A DNA stretch of 64,000 nt, from NCBI GenBank assembly GCA_030737875.1, contig CM060911.1:92896599-92960598 (forward strand), given 5' to 3'. Every line of letters starts with the position of its first letter. The first letter of the stretch is position 1. Positions 11,466 to 23,927 of this stretch are shown in pieces. The translations under genes and the position numbers were made by a program. The notes under the pieces are model-generated. The model was given only the letters and a program-made list of their open reading frames with translations. It had not been told where the DNA came from and did not search any database. The DNA comes from Allium sativum (taxonomy: Eukaryota > Streptophyta > Magnoliopsida > Asparagales > Amaryllidaceae).

Positions 11466-11703
11466 TTTCTAGTACTTCTGCAAATAGCAGATCAAGTGTC
11501 AGGTCACAGAAAAGATATTTTTAAAACATAGAAACAAATACTTCAAATGTATATGTGTCTATCGAAGTGTAATTTCATTCTGCTTTACTCATACTAGGAT
11601 ATTACTGATCCTATCTGTAATGAGTGACTCGTCCTAGAACACTACTGGTCCTATATCTGACGAGTTCGTTAATATGCTATATTCCAGAACTAAGCTTAAC
11701 CAA
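11466..11703 (-). other. E1 leader between primer site and gag
   Basis: This is 238 bases of non-coding leader. The part near the primer site contains 'ggatattactgatcctatct' followed by 'gagtgac' (around 11600-11630). The E3 internal region has the related 'gggtattactaaccctatct' followed by 'gagtcac' (around 44621-44652). This supports common descent of the two leaders. Confidence 0.6.
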
Positions 11704-11716
11704 GGCTCCGATACCA
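11704..11716 (-). other. E1 primer-binding site (initiator Met tRNA type)
   Basis: Minus-strand reading gives TGGTATCGGAGCC three bases from the 5' LTR edge. It matches the common plant LTR-element primer site TGGTATCAGAGCC except for one A-to-G change. Confidence 0.9.
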
Positions 11717-11719
11717 AAT

Positions 11720-14700
11720 TGAGACGACCACAAATCTCGTACTGACGGAGACAAGGGTTATCTTTGGAATATAACACAGAAACAAATAATAGCAGAACAG
11801 AATTTAATAAATACACCAGATAATGAACAATAGAATATACTGGATAAAAGTAATCATCAGAGTTACACAGTATACAGGATCTTACTTAGTACAATTGCAG
11901 TTCAGTTATACATAAATGTCTACAACATAAATAAACAAAATATGTACAATAGGAGCTGAACAACATAAAAAGAGATAAATAATAGAATCCATCTTCAGCT
12001 CCAGCTATCCAGAAAGAACCAGCTAAACCTGAATACAAGGCTGCCCATGTAGAAAAAGGGGCACCCGAGTTTGAAAGTGAAACAAATTACGAGTTAGTCA
12101 TGGGACTGGTATGAGAAATCTACTCAACACATTTATAATATGGCTAATCACAGGACCATGCCACTTTCGTGGAACGGGTTTACTCCATTGGATTTCCAGT
12201 GCTTTAAAACAAATCTTTCTTTTAAACAACGCAATGCATTTTATAAAAATGAAGCCATTATAAGACTCAGTTCCCATCAAACAAGCGAACGCAAACCGGA
12301 GGATAGAGTTTTACCGTATAACAGCCAAAATATGCTTGATACAAATAAAACAAAGGCATTTGATATTATTACTAGTGTTTATATGTTTTGAAACCAATTT
12401 CAAATCATGACTATCAATCATAGACGGCATTAATGCCCCATACCACTATGTTGCCATATATAGGTATACAATCAAAACCGCACAGTCATGTATTTGGAAA
12501 TTGGATTTCCGTCATGAACCAAGGCAAAAGATAGTCCTTACCGACTTCGAGACAATCTAGCCCATGTCTCAGGGTCAGAGCGCATCGACCCTTGGAGCGA
12601 CAGGGCCGGTCCACCGATGTGGATTAGAATGCCTGAACACTACGTTTCTCCGCCCTACGGGGCGTAAACGAGCCAACGAATGGCTCCATCGGTCCCGGAT
12701 CGACCGATATATCCGAGGCGCCTCGCGACAGCAACAATCACACAGGAGAAAAGTATATAAATGTCAGGGCTGGTAGGTCACTGACACCACCCTAGCTAGA
12801 AAGAAACGCATGCCCTCCCTGAGGTCCTTCTCCCGTTTCTGGTTCATACCGGGGTGTGAGGCTCGCGAATTCACATTATACACAAAGCAACGTCACACAA
12901 GCGGTGCTTTGATCATCACCACAAGACTTTGCTTTTCAACAGAAGCCCTGATCATTTGCCACTTAGGCATGCCACACTAGCAATTCATGCCATGCGACTG
13001 ATGTCCATCGATACACAACCTCTGAGCTCGTGCGTCTCAAAGAAGGGCGTTAAACAAAAGAATAAATTCTCCGCCGCCAAACAGATGTATATTTAATAGA
13101 GATCAATCAACACAGAATAAAATCCAATGTCAGACACACAGTCCATTTACAAGCCCGTTCTGGGTCTGAACGAAACCGGAGGCACTAAATACCTTGCAAA
13201 CCCATCGATCACCACGTACGTTTGGACGATCACCACTCATTATCCATATTTCGGGATGCCTCCCAATCAGGACCTCGGTTACCATCCAAACGAGGTGAAG
13301 ATCTCCGGTCTTCGACCACCGTCTTCATCTTTGACTTTCAATCGTCGGTCCATTATTTGAAATGAGAATTAACTCGGCCTTTTCAAATAATTCACGTATT
13401 TTTAGAATTTCAAATCAACTTATTTCAATGGTTAAATCAATCGACAACACCAATTTGTTCTTTAAAGTACTTTTCACACCAAACACATTCAACCATCAAA
13501 AACCACATAAATCGAGCAAATTCAGTTTATTTCCATTCCATATCGTTTATGATATTTTATAACAATTTATCGCTATTTTTATTTATTTTAAAATAGCCAA
13601 TTTAGTCAAAACGACGCTTCGGGCCATAACGCGGCCATGGCGCTGTTTTTCTTCAGATTTGATTTACACATATCTGAAAATCTAACCGTTGGTTCTTCAC
13701 AAAATTTACATCATTAGAAAGGTCTTTTCAAAACGAATCCAACGGTTCCAGGTTTGGGAAAATCCGACGGTCGGATCTCCCAGTACAATCGTTTGAAGTT
13801 TCGATTTCAAAATACGAACTGCAGCATCGTTTTTCGATTAAATATAATTATATATATATAATCGATTCTGGTGCTGTTTTTCTACAGATTTGAATTAAAC
13901 ATTCCAGACAATCCAACCGTTGGATTTTTACAAAGTTGGTGCCGTTGGAAAGATATTTCCAAGGCGAACCCAATGGTTGCGATTTCGGGAAAATCTGACG
14001 GTCGGATTTCCTGCACTAGTTGTTTGAAATCACGGTTTCAAAACATGAACTGCACGGCCACGTTTCGTTTTAATTTTATTTATATATTTATATAAATATA
14101 GTTCATTCAACAATTTCAATATCGTTTTCACTTCAAATATTTCACTAACGCCTTTAAATTTTGGAAAATTTCGCCATAACCTCCTTTGTACATGAGGGGC
14201 AAGGAAAATTCCCAAATAGCCACACGGGCGTCTCATGTCAAAAAAGAAAAAGAAAAAGCCAAGCGGCTAGCCAACAGGCTCATAAAATCATCACCCAGAC
14301 AAAACAGTAAATGTGTACCTATTTGTCGAACACAAAATTTTATTCCTCTTCTCTAGCCCCTTTGCTATAACCTGTTCAATAAATATGCACGCACATATAT
14401 ACAATTTTTATCACTTATCATTTTCCATTCAACTTCATATTTGATTTACTTTGGTTTAAAAACACCATTCATTCTAATGTTGCATGCATAGGCTAAAATC
14501 ATATCATTAGCTAATTAATGTATATTTCAACTCATGCATATTTTATTTGAACAAGTGGCTATTTTTAACACTTCACATTTCAAAGATGATAATTTTGGCG
14601 AACTAAAACACATTTCAACACATGACTATTTTCTTTAGTTCCTATGCATGTTGAAAATAATATTTCTTCACAAATATTTATTTCAACGTCCGCATATCTT

Positions 14701-17152
14701 TAGCATATCACATAGATGATAAAAATGATATTTTTATCATTTAAAATATTTATTCGACAAATAGATGTTTTCAACACTTCATAGTTTCAATAAAAATGTA
14801 ATTTTTATTGTTTGATCTTTTTATTCAACACATGAACTCTTCCACCACACACAATTCTCAACACATGAGCATTTCCACACATGGATATTTTATTTATGTT
14901 GTTCATATAAGAAAGATAGAATTTTTGTTGTTGAAACTATTTATATATAAGGCGAATCTTTTACATACTTCATATATATTTTAAAAATGTGATTTTTATT
15001 GTTTAGACACTTCATACATTCACAAATGAATTAAATTTTCACACATCACTTTTCAACACATGAACATTTCCACACATGGATATAGTTTCAACATATGTCT
15101 TTAATTTCAACACATGAAAATAATTTCAATATATGAAATTTATTCTAACACATAAAGATTATTCAAAATTTCGGCAGCATAACGGCAGGGTAGTTAAAAC
15201 CGGCACCGTCCCTAGTACGGCTCCTCGCTCTACCTTAAAACCTCGCAGTTTTTGACAATGAGGATTCATGCATCTAGTTCGCACGCAGGCGGCATGTATA
15301 TATTTATTTCATTTCCACAAACTAATCCTATGTGGTTTCAACCAAATATTTCTCGACCACAAATGGGTATTTTTCAACCACAATCAATCAACATCAACCA
15401 CAAACAATCCCAATCAACCATTCGCTATCAATCAATTTTTCACACCAATCACAACCAATAAATATCGTCCATGGTTTGTGGACAAGGGGCGTGTGTGTGT
15501 GTATATATATATATATATTCATATATAGCAATTCACTTCTATTTCAACACATATATAATTTTTACAACGCCTATATAACTTATACGTCGAACGTACAACT
15601 TATACAACGCTTATACATGAGGTGTACGACGCTTATATAACTCATACATCGACTATATAATTTATACATCGTCGTTTTCCATATCGTTTATAAATTAGAA
15701 ATCTAACATTGGGTTCCACTCCACCAAAAATAACAGAAGGCTCAGAAAAATACGCGGTCTCTTCTAGAATGTAGAAGACGTCCACACGAGTCCACTGTCT
15801 CTTGTTTCACTGAATTTCGTCAACACAGCAAGAAGATATGATTTTTATTTGTTTTGCAAATATTGCGACAGTTTTAAACTGTTAAAAACTATTTTGATTA
15901 TAACAGCTGTTACCTTCTGCTGTTCTTCGAAATTAGGGATGGATTTCTCGATCAAACCACGTAGCTTGAAGTCGATCGAGTTACGTCATGTTGAGGAGCT
16001 CCGAACGGCACTTCGGGGGGTAGCAGCCACATCCAACTCGTCGGCCTTGGGGGGTGGTAATCAGACGGCGAACGACAAGACTTCAGGGCGGTGGTTCTTG
16101 GTGATGGAGCGATGAGGGGGGTCAAAGAGGGTATGGGTGTGACGAGGGGGAGGAGATCTTCAAAAAATGGAACTGAAGGGGGTGACGAAAATGCATGTGG
16201 CGGCGGCGATCGGGCTGAGAAGCTTTGAGCAGCTTCCGCCGTTAATCGGGCGGGAGGAGAGAGAAATTCAAATTTTTTTTTAATTTATTCTGATTGGCCG
16301 GGAGGTTTTATAAGGGGTTTTCTGACATGACCACCAATCTAAACCCAACGACTGTCGTCCCTAGCATTTTACCCCTATTACGAACACAATGGGATATGTT
16401 TCGTAGGCCCATTCGACTGTTTCAGTCAGTTTCCATTTAATTTAAAATATATAACATTCAATATTCGATTTGAACGTACATTTCAATTTGCCCGGGCCAC
16501 AAAGTGATTCGAAAAATTACAGAAAAATAAATCTGGCTATGTTTTGACGATATGGTCCCAACAAAACTAGTTTTGTCGAATTCTGAGACCGTTTGCAAAA
16601 ATGCCCATTTCTGGTCGATCCAATTTAACTGTAATTGACCAAAACACGTTTTCCTTTGCCACGCTCACATACTAGCTTCAAAAGTTATGAAATTTGAAAC
16701 CTAGCAATAACTTCTCATCCCGGATCCAACGAAAGTGGTTTCGTCGAATTCCGAGGTCGTTTGCAAAATGGCCAATTTCACGGGCTATATAAATTCCATA
16801 GCGACCTTTCTGAAAATTCATTTGGCAATAACTTTTGCTTTCCGCCATGAAAATTCGATTTTTCAGATTCGTTAGAAAGGTATTCACTAATAGATTTAAA
16901 TATTTTTGGTTTCACTCAAATCCGTTTTATTTCGCACCCGGTACAGTCTGACAAAGTTTGAATTCAATTTTTCAAACTGCAGCGCCATTTCAGGCCTTGT
17001 TTATAATTATAATTAATTATATTCGTTTTCAATTGTCGATTCAACTCACTTTTCATCTCTATTATTTAAAATATTTATTTTAAATATTTAAAATCCATTA
17101 TTTTAGCCAATATAAAAAATTTAAATTGGTTCAGATTTTCAGGGTCGTTACA
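11720..17152 (-). repeat. E1 5' LTR (right copy)
   Basis: This 5,433-bp LTR is colinear with 1341-6783. Differences include a GT-rich start of the microsatellite near 15490 (TA-only in the left copy) and scattered substitutions. Its U3 is on the right side, so any E1 transcript would start inside this copy and run leftward. No TATA box can be assigned with confidence. Confidence 0.93.
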
Positions 17153-17157
17153 CATAA
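17153..17157. repeat. Target-site duplication of E1, right copy (CATAA)
   Basis: Exact repeat of 1336-1340, directly after the terminal CA of the right LTR. Confidence 0.93.
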
Positions 17158-20112
17158 CATGGCTTATAAACTTCACACACTTCCATTTCTACATTTTCAC
17201 AAAAGCATTCCTTCAATTATTTTTAAATAACCAAAAATCAAATTCAACATTTACTAATAAAATAAAAATGGTTTACTTCACCATTAACTATTCCCGTTAA
17301 ATTAATAAACTAATTTAATAGAACAATCTCAGTTAACGCAACCTCTGAACATGATTTATTCGTTAATCAATTCCACTTAGGGCTTTCCATTAATTAATAA
17401 TATATTTAATTAAAATAATTCCATTCACTTTGACTATTATTAAATAAATAATAATCAATATTAATATATACCCATTCTAAATATTACGTTAATTCTAGTC
17501 ACTTGAATTAGCTTAATAAAGTCATTTAATAATCACTTAATAAACACGTGCTTTGCGAACGGTAGATTTTGGTACAAAAATAGTGATTAATGGTTAACAC
17601 AATCAATATATATATGGGGCTTTTTTATTTTCTATTAATGAACTTCCTTTAAAATAATGTATTTAAAAATTCATTTTTAGTTATAAAATAAATTTATAAC
17701 TTCAAATCTATCGATTTACTTAACGGTAAATCGCTCTTTATAAATAGTGTATATTTGGGCCATCTGCAATAAATCCCCCAACCAATACTATATATTGATT
17801 CAAACTCAACAACATTCAACAACCTATAGGTTTTAAAGTCAACGAGGTTTAATCAGTTCATATATAATATGAAATAAACATCATACTAAATATTTGAGGA
17901 ATCCGGATTGTTTCCCCCCACCTGTTCTTCCCTTCAGCACAGATCATTATAATACTTCATATCAGCATATAAAAATATACTGAAAGACGATAATATAATT
18001 AACGTCAACCATTAAATCAACCATAGGCATCCAAGGCATCCAATCAACTAATTAAATTTAATTATATGAATTTAGCACATCATAGCATTTCAGAAATGTG
18101 TGAGAATTAACTCACCTTTTTGCGATTGACGGTTCACGTGTTGTTTCATATAATTTTAAACAAGCATTTAAAATTATATGAAATTCCGACTGCATCCAAT
18201 TCTGACTAAACTAGCTTGTATGTGTAGCCTTCGTTGCCACAATACCAATGGATCCTGCTTCGCTTGAATCCGATAACGAATGCCCGAGATACGGCTGTTA
18301 CAATATTCAAATTGGTTTAAACTAACTATTGTTAAATATTAAAATTTATAATCTTAATATTTATTATTAACGCTAATAAACAATAAGTTAATTACCTTTT
18401 AAACTAACGATCCACGTCATTCTCAATATACTGTTAACCAATGCGTTCTTGCCCAATTGTCTCAGCTCGAACCCAATTCTTCCCTTTTATTCTGGCCATA
18501 TATATATGAACTGAGATAATTAAATTAAATAACTATAACCTTAAATTATTAGTTAATGATTACCTTAATTATCTCCATACGGTTTTATCATTGTACTCAG
18601 GCAAATCTCGACTGCTTAATCTCTACTTTTTTTCCTTGTGCCCGAACAAACCCAGACCATCGTTTTTGCCTGAAGCTTTTCGGCCATAATGAACCATCCA
18701 CTAGAAAACAAAACAGATAACTTATGTTCGTTGTTCAACTCCGGTTTTATTTCCCAACTCCCACCTATATGCCTCCCCCTTCTGTTTGAATGGCGGTTTC
18801 CACCGTGGATGGTCAGAGCTTCGCATTTCCATACTCTCGACAGTAGCCTGCTAAAACCGAAGTCTATTCCTAAGCAAAACACTTCCTGTTCTGTTTCCCA
18901 ATGCGTAACACTCTTCTTAACTTTATTAATAAATTCATGAAACTAAATTAGCTCTAATATATTTTTAAACATGTGATTACCGTATTAAACTCTTCTTCCC
19001 CATTGTTATATTCCGCATGCCATCTCTCCAGGATTCCCTATGCAAAACTTTTAGCTTCCAGTCTCATGCCAAGCCAACGTTGAGCAAAGCACCACATACA
19101 ACTCTTCCGCCTGAAGACCCCAGGCTGACCACTTCCGAACTTAGCACCCCAAGTTCAATTCCCGCTGCTGCTTCTTCAGTTCGCCGGACTTCACCTGACA
19201 CCTCCGGCAACACACCCGTTCAACGGCATCAAAATCCTCATCAATTTCAACGAGTCTCTTTTCGCGGCTCCCCTCACCAACCCGTCCTCTTTCTTGTTCT
19301 TCCCATGTTCTTGCGCAATTATGCAAATTATCTCTGCGTATTTGTTTTTCACTTCTCAAATATGCATCATTTGTCATTACCTAACTTGTAGTTTGGTTCC
19401 TTTTCTATGTTGTACGATCATCCTTCATATGAGTTTACTTGTCCAGTTCACTTTGTTGTTTATTAATGTATGTGCTAGAACACTCCTCTGTTTTAAATTG
19501 CATCTTTTTTTGCTTTTTGTTTGGTTCCTTGAGCACGTTGCAGGCACAATACCATGGCATGTCCACCCTTGCTCTTCATCTTCAGTTTCCTGAAGCACCC
19601 CTTTGTCCCACAGCAACTTAATCCTCTCATGCATACCCACTCTACTTCTCTGCCAAATGAAGATGGAAACTTTCTATCACCTTTTCTCACCAAACATTTC
19701 GCAGTACTATTTATCATGCTGAACCCCAAAATCAAATAACCAATAACCAATTTAGGGCTCCAAACTTGTTGCACCGCAAGAAGAGATCTATACAAGTTGC
19801 AACATGTTGGTTTTAACATTTTTGGTGGGGAGTTTGGTTGGTATTAGTTATTCCCGCTATTAAATGTTGAAACGTTGGAGTTTACTTGAAGAAAACATGT
19901 TGGAGATCCTGGGTATTTATATTATCGCAGCGTCGTGGGTGCCAAGGAATAGAATATCCGTAGGATGTACACCTCCTCGGTAGCTTTGCAGATTTCCTAG
20001 TTGTTGACAAGCCTTAACATGCAGGGTTGTAGAATAGTGTAAACTTCCAAAGTACGAGCTATGTTAAGGTCCGCGTTGCTATGTTTAGTAGATATTGGCA
20101 TGTGGCTGTATT
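17158..20112 (-). repeat. F4a, segment 2: continuation of the old LTR
   Basis: The remnant resumes after E1. The tract 17895-17935 (gaggaatccggatt...cctgttc) matches the E3 LTR at 23760-23795. The tract 18100-18160 with 'ttaactcacc' matches the E3 'gagtttttactcacattgacgca' region. The tract 18235-18300 matches the E3 block near 24190-24270. From about 18600 to 20112 the sequence is richer in GC and unlike E3; it sits where U3 should be. Open frames there (such as 19017-19391 plus, 124 codons, and 19141-19377 minus) have no recognisable domain and are not called genes. E3 is inserted at the right edge. Confidence 0.65.
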
Positions 20113-20117
20113 CTTAG
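20113..20117. repeat. Target-site duplication of E3, left copy (CTTAG)
   Basis: CTTAG directly precedes the TG of the left E3 LTR and recurs at 50619-50623 after the right LTR. Confidence 0.92.
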
Positions 20118-20142
20118 TGTAGTAACCCGGATTTTGAGCGGC

Positions 20143-20179
20143 TTTGGTTATCGACGTAAGCTCGACGTCGATAACCAAA
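20143..20179. other. Perfect 15-bp hairpin near the U5 edge of E3
   Basis: The arm TTTGGTTATCGACGT pairs with ACGTCGATAACCAAA around the 7-nt loop AAGCTCG. The right LTR has the same structure at 44721-44757, about 25 bases inside the LTR edge and close to the primer site. In element RNA it lies at the U5/primer-site junction, where retroelements often hold structures that set up reverse transcription; that role is inference. Confidence 0.8.
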
Positions 20180-20820
20180 ACATCGAAAAATCCCGGTAAT
20201 TAATGAAAGAAATTAGAAGGTGAGAATAGATAAGATAGAACTTATAGAATAGAAGAAGAAGAACATCATCATCAGAGTAAACACGAATCTCACAGCGGAA
20301 CGAATAAAATATAACATAACATATCTTTGAAATAACATCAGTATATGTATACAATAACACTTATCAGAGTACAACACTTACAACAACAGCGGAAATAATA
20401 ATAGCTATAGAATCCTGAAGCCTCCTGCTCCAAGCTCTCCAAGTGTATCTGTAAAATCCCGACTACTTGACTGCCCATACAAATTTAGGCACCCAAGAGT
20501 TTAGGGAAAACAACAAAATAAACTCCGGGTCAGTCATGGGACTGGTGTGAGTAAAACAGTTTAAACAGGTATATGGACAAGTAAATGATATCTCATAAGA
20601 CCACGCCGCAGAACGGAACGGGTTTTTCCCTTATGAGAATCCAAAATATCTTTATATCAAAAACCTTTTGATATTATAATAATGTCTATGTACAAATAGA
20701 TATCAACTAGCAGAAACGCTTTCATCTTACGTTCTACATATATAGTATACAATCAAAATCGCAAGCACGTATTGGATAATGGATTTCCAACTATGACAAG
20801 GTATGGAACCACCTTCCGAT

Positions 20821-20968
20821 CAGTGTACTCTAGGAACGATACACTGGAGTTCAACAAGAACATCTTGTAACTCAGCCACACATGACCGACCACTCATTTC
20901 GCTTGAGTGTATCGAATGTACATCACCAACGGTTGGGATCAGCAACCGTTCCCATATATATGGGACAG
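20821..20968. other. Hairpin cluster in the E3 leader part of the LTR
   Basis: The cluster includes CAGTGTA/TACACTG (20821-20846), CACTCA/TGAGTG (near 20893), AACGGTTG/CAACCGTT with a 7-nt loop (near 20929-20951) and the 16-bp perfect palindrome TCCCATATATATGGGA directly after it. E1 has a sequence-unrelated cluster at about the same distance from its LTR edge. The right E3 LTR repeats the cluster near 45400-45550. Confidence 0.6.
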
Positions 20969-22203
20969 CATTGATAGATTTAAGAAACAAATGAATATTC
21001 ACTAGATAGGTGATTATACACCCTACTTCGGTGCGACCGACTTAGCCATGCTGCCTACCCGATTTCTGTCATTACCGGATGATGAGGCTAGAAGTTACGC
21101 GTTATAATCACATCAGATTCACTTCGAATGCTACATTGTCAAATCCATCGAAAATCACTAATTGACGTCTACAACAATACATTACGTGTCAGCTAAAAGA
21201 AGTTTCCTTCTTCGCTACCACTCTTGATACGGTTGAAGAAATCAATGTACGTGACCTTTCTGGAAATACTCTGTCAGACATCCATCTTCATTCACTTAGA
21301 ATGTCACATCGTCATACCCGCCAAATCACAAATTGACTTGTCCAAAAATAACACGGGTATACAGCTAAGAGAAACGAATTCCTCCGCCACCAAACGTGAA
21401 TACGTTTGAACAGATCAACTTACGCGATCCATTGGATATACTCTGTCAGACCTTCGTTCATACAAGTTGTCCTGGGACTGGACAAACCGAAGGCACTATT
21501 CTGTAAACAGGATAGCCCTTGCATTTTACTCCGTCTTCAATTATCTTTGGCATATATGATTCGCGACGCTTATGCCAATACAGAGTGGTTCTTTGGATAA
21601 AAATCCAACCGGTCTCTCCATATTAACAACGTTAAAATGGTCAAAACTTCGATAGTCTGTGAGTTAACTATCAAAGAAAAACAAGTGTGCAAACAATGAT
21701 ATTATTTCCAGATGGAAATTATATCGATCAAAAATAATTTAACATTAATTTCTTTAATTCATTTATTTACTTATCTCCTGTTTCCCTATATTCTAAATTC
21801 TGATTTTCTTTATCAGAAAACATTTCTGATTCTCGTTTGGAAAACATTTCCAAAACTCCTTTACGATCAAACCTTACCATTTCTTAGTTAAGAAGGAAGT
21901 CACTCAAGTTGGGGTATAATTACCTCTCAGACCTTAACTGAACAACGTTATAACTTCGAAATGGTCAAAGTTTATCTTTTAATCTTTTACAACTTCTTTA
22001 CGCCTTTCTCGGATTCAATTTTACTAATCCACTTCTATATTTAAAACATTGGTTATAACGATAATGTTATAATCCCTACTTTCGAATTATCTATCTTTAA
22101 TTATAACTTCTATTCTTATTAGTGAATAATTAACCTAACACTTAATTATTTATAAATAAATAATTCTCTATTTAAACACTGGAGAGTATAAGTACTTTCC
22201 CGG

Positions 22204-22517
22204 ATTCGATATAATCGAATTTGCCGATTAACTCTCTTCGAGAAATCTCTATTTGATTAACTCTTCTTCGAATAACCTATATTCGATTAACTCCTTCTCG
22301 AATAAACGATATTCGATAATCTCTCTTCGAATAACTAATATTCGATAACTCTTCCTTTCAAATATCCCATATTTGAAAATCTCACTTCGATTAAACTATA
22401 ATCGATAACCCCCTTCGATGAAACTAACATCGATAACTCCTTTCGATTAAACTAACATCGATAACTCCTTTCGATGAAACTAACATCGATAACTCCTTTC
22501 GATGAAACTAACATCGA
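22204..22517. repeat. Array of 6-bp-stem, 7-nt-loop hairpins with covarying arms (E3 left LTR)
   Basis: After ATTCGAT/ATCGAAT (22204-22220) come regularly spaced units, each with a 6-base arm, 7-base loop and complementary arm. TCGAAT/ATTCGA occurs at 22268, 22298 and 22327; TCAAAT/ATTTGA at 22358; TCGATT/AATCGA at 22387; TCGATG/CATCGA at 22415, 22471 and 22499. One unit at 22443 has a mismatched innermost pair. Spacing is 28-31 bases, and a short TAACTC-type linker follows most units. The right LTR repeats the units at about 46852-47101. The related F4 copies lack the array. Function unknown. Confidence 0.8.
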
Positions 22518-22707
22518 TAACTTTAACTCGACTAACTTAACTTGACTCGACTAACTCGACTTACTTGGTTCGACCAATTCGATTCGATTAACTAGGCTCG
22601 ACTAACTCTATTGGTTTAACTCTAATCGATTAGTTCTATGGTTTAACCCTAATCGATTAATTCTATTTGACTAACCCTATTCGGCTAACTCGACTAACTT
22701 GGTTCGA

Positions 22708-22820
22708 CCGACCAGGTTTGACTAACCTGACCCATTTGGTTTGACTGACCAGGTTTGGCTAACCTGACCCATTTGGTTTGACTGACCATGTTTGGCTAAC
22801 CTGACCCATTTGGTTTGACC
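22708..22820. repeat. Minisatellite, 37-bp unit, three copies
   Basis: The unit is built on AACCTGACCCATTTGGTTTG and repeats at 22724, 22761 and 22798. The first two units also contain CAGGTT/AACCTG arms around 5-nt loops (TGACT, TGGCT). The right LTR has it near 47290-47405. Confidence 0.75.
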
Positions 22821-23029
22821 ACTGGGCTTGACTACTTGGTTCGACCACTTGGTTTGACCATTTGGTTCGAATACCATATTCGACTAACTTCTCTCGATTC
22901 ATTAAAACCGATTAACTCATCTCGATTGACTAAATCAATTAACTCCTATCGATTAACTAAATCGATAAACTCCTTTCGATTAACTAAGTTTGATTTACTC
23001 GACTCGACTGACCAGGTTCGACTAACTTG

Positions 23030-23290
23030 ACCAGCTTGACTCGATTGGTTCGACTCGACCAGCTCGACTCGGTTGGTTTGACTCGACCATCTTGACTCGA
23101 TTGGTTTGACTCGACCAGCTCAACTCGGTTGGTTTGACTCGACCATCTGGGCTCGATTGGTTTGACTCGACCAGCTCGACTCGGTTGGTTTGACTCGACC
23201 ATCTTGACTCGATTGGTTCGACTCGACCATTTGGGCTCGATTGGTTCGACTCGACCATTTCGACTCGGTTGGGTTCGACTAGCTTGACTA
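23030..23290. repeat. Minisatellite, 28-bp unit, about nine copies
   Basis: GACTCGACC recurs at a strict 28-base step (23052, 23080, 23108, 23136, 23164 and on) in a higher-order 56-base pattern. Open minus-strand frames of 72-78 codons here simply translate the repeat. The right LTR has it near 47620-47860. Confidence 0.85.
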
Positions 23291-23881
23291 GTTTGGTTCG
23301 ACTAGCTTGGTTTGACCACTTAACTGACTTGATTTGAATATTTATATCCGACTAACTAACTTTTCTTTTATTTCTATTTATTTTAACTTCTATTTATTTC
23401 CTAAATAGATTTCCTTTTGTATAATCTATTTATTTTCCTAAATAGATTTTCCTTTATAACTCTAATTATTTAATCCCTAATTAAATATCCTTTATTCTAT
23501 TTATTTAATCTAAATAAATATTCCTTTATTTTATTTATTTATTTCTAAATAAATATCCTTTTATAAAATCCTTCAATTTTATAAATTGATTCATTTTCAA
23601 TATAAATATTGAAAATCCCCTTTTCTACATTTTCAGTGTTTTCTATTGTTTTTAAACAACCAACTGTCAATGATCAATATCATCCAAACATATACAATCA
23701 ACAACAGATTATATATCACAGTATATATCACAATATACAAATAACAGTAAAATAAATGTTGAGGAATCCAGTCGGATTCCTCCAACCTGTTTCCCTGCAT
23801 CCACCGATGTTAAACAACGTATATAACATCACTTGCATTTCTAATGAAATACACTGATAACAAAATCACCGTTTAATAACG

Positions 23882-23927
23882 TTATATATATATGTAGATA
23901 TATATATATATATATATATATATATCC
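23882..23927. repeat. TA microsatellite in E3 left LTR
   Basis: An (AT)n tract broken by GTAG. The right LTR has a different arrangement of the same tract at about 48464-48507. Colinear F4 copies carry TA or TA/GT tracts at the same family position (53842-53875, 57540-57600). Confidence 0.85.

Larger units (their letters stand above)
1341..17152 (-). mobile_element. E1: full-length Ty3/gypsy retrotransposon with giant LTRs, coding part decayed
   Basis: The element is 15,812 bp, bounded by two long direct repeats (1341-6783 and 11720-17152) that start TG and end CA, with the CATAA target duplication outside. It runs on the minus strand: the primer site is inside the right LTR and the polypurine tract inside the left. 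The internal region is 4,936 bp and codes in the order gag, protease, reverse transcriptase, RNase H, integrase, chromodomain-like tail, which is Ty3/gypsy order with a chromovirus end. Tekay/Del-like membership is a guess from general features. The two LTRs differ at 3 of their first 100 bases by my count, so insertion is not very recent. Frameshifts and stops in pol make this copy unable to supply full Pol. Confidence 0.95.

Noticed and set aside
19017..19391. 124-codon plus-strand frame and overlapping minus-strand 78-codon frame
   Set aside because: Both strands are open because the stretch is richer in GC. No domain, splice pattern or second copy supports either.
22984..23258. 72- and 78-codon minus-strand frames with repeated VESNQ and SSQTNRV words
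   Set aside because: They translate a 28-bp minisatellite. The protein repeats follow from the DNA repeat; there is no sign of a gene.
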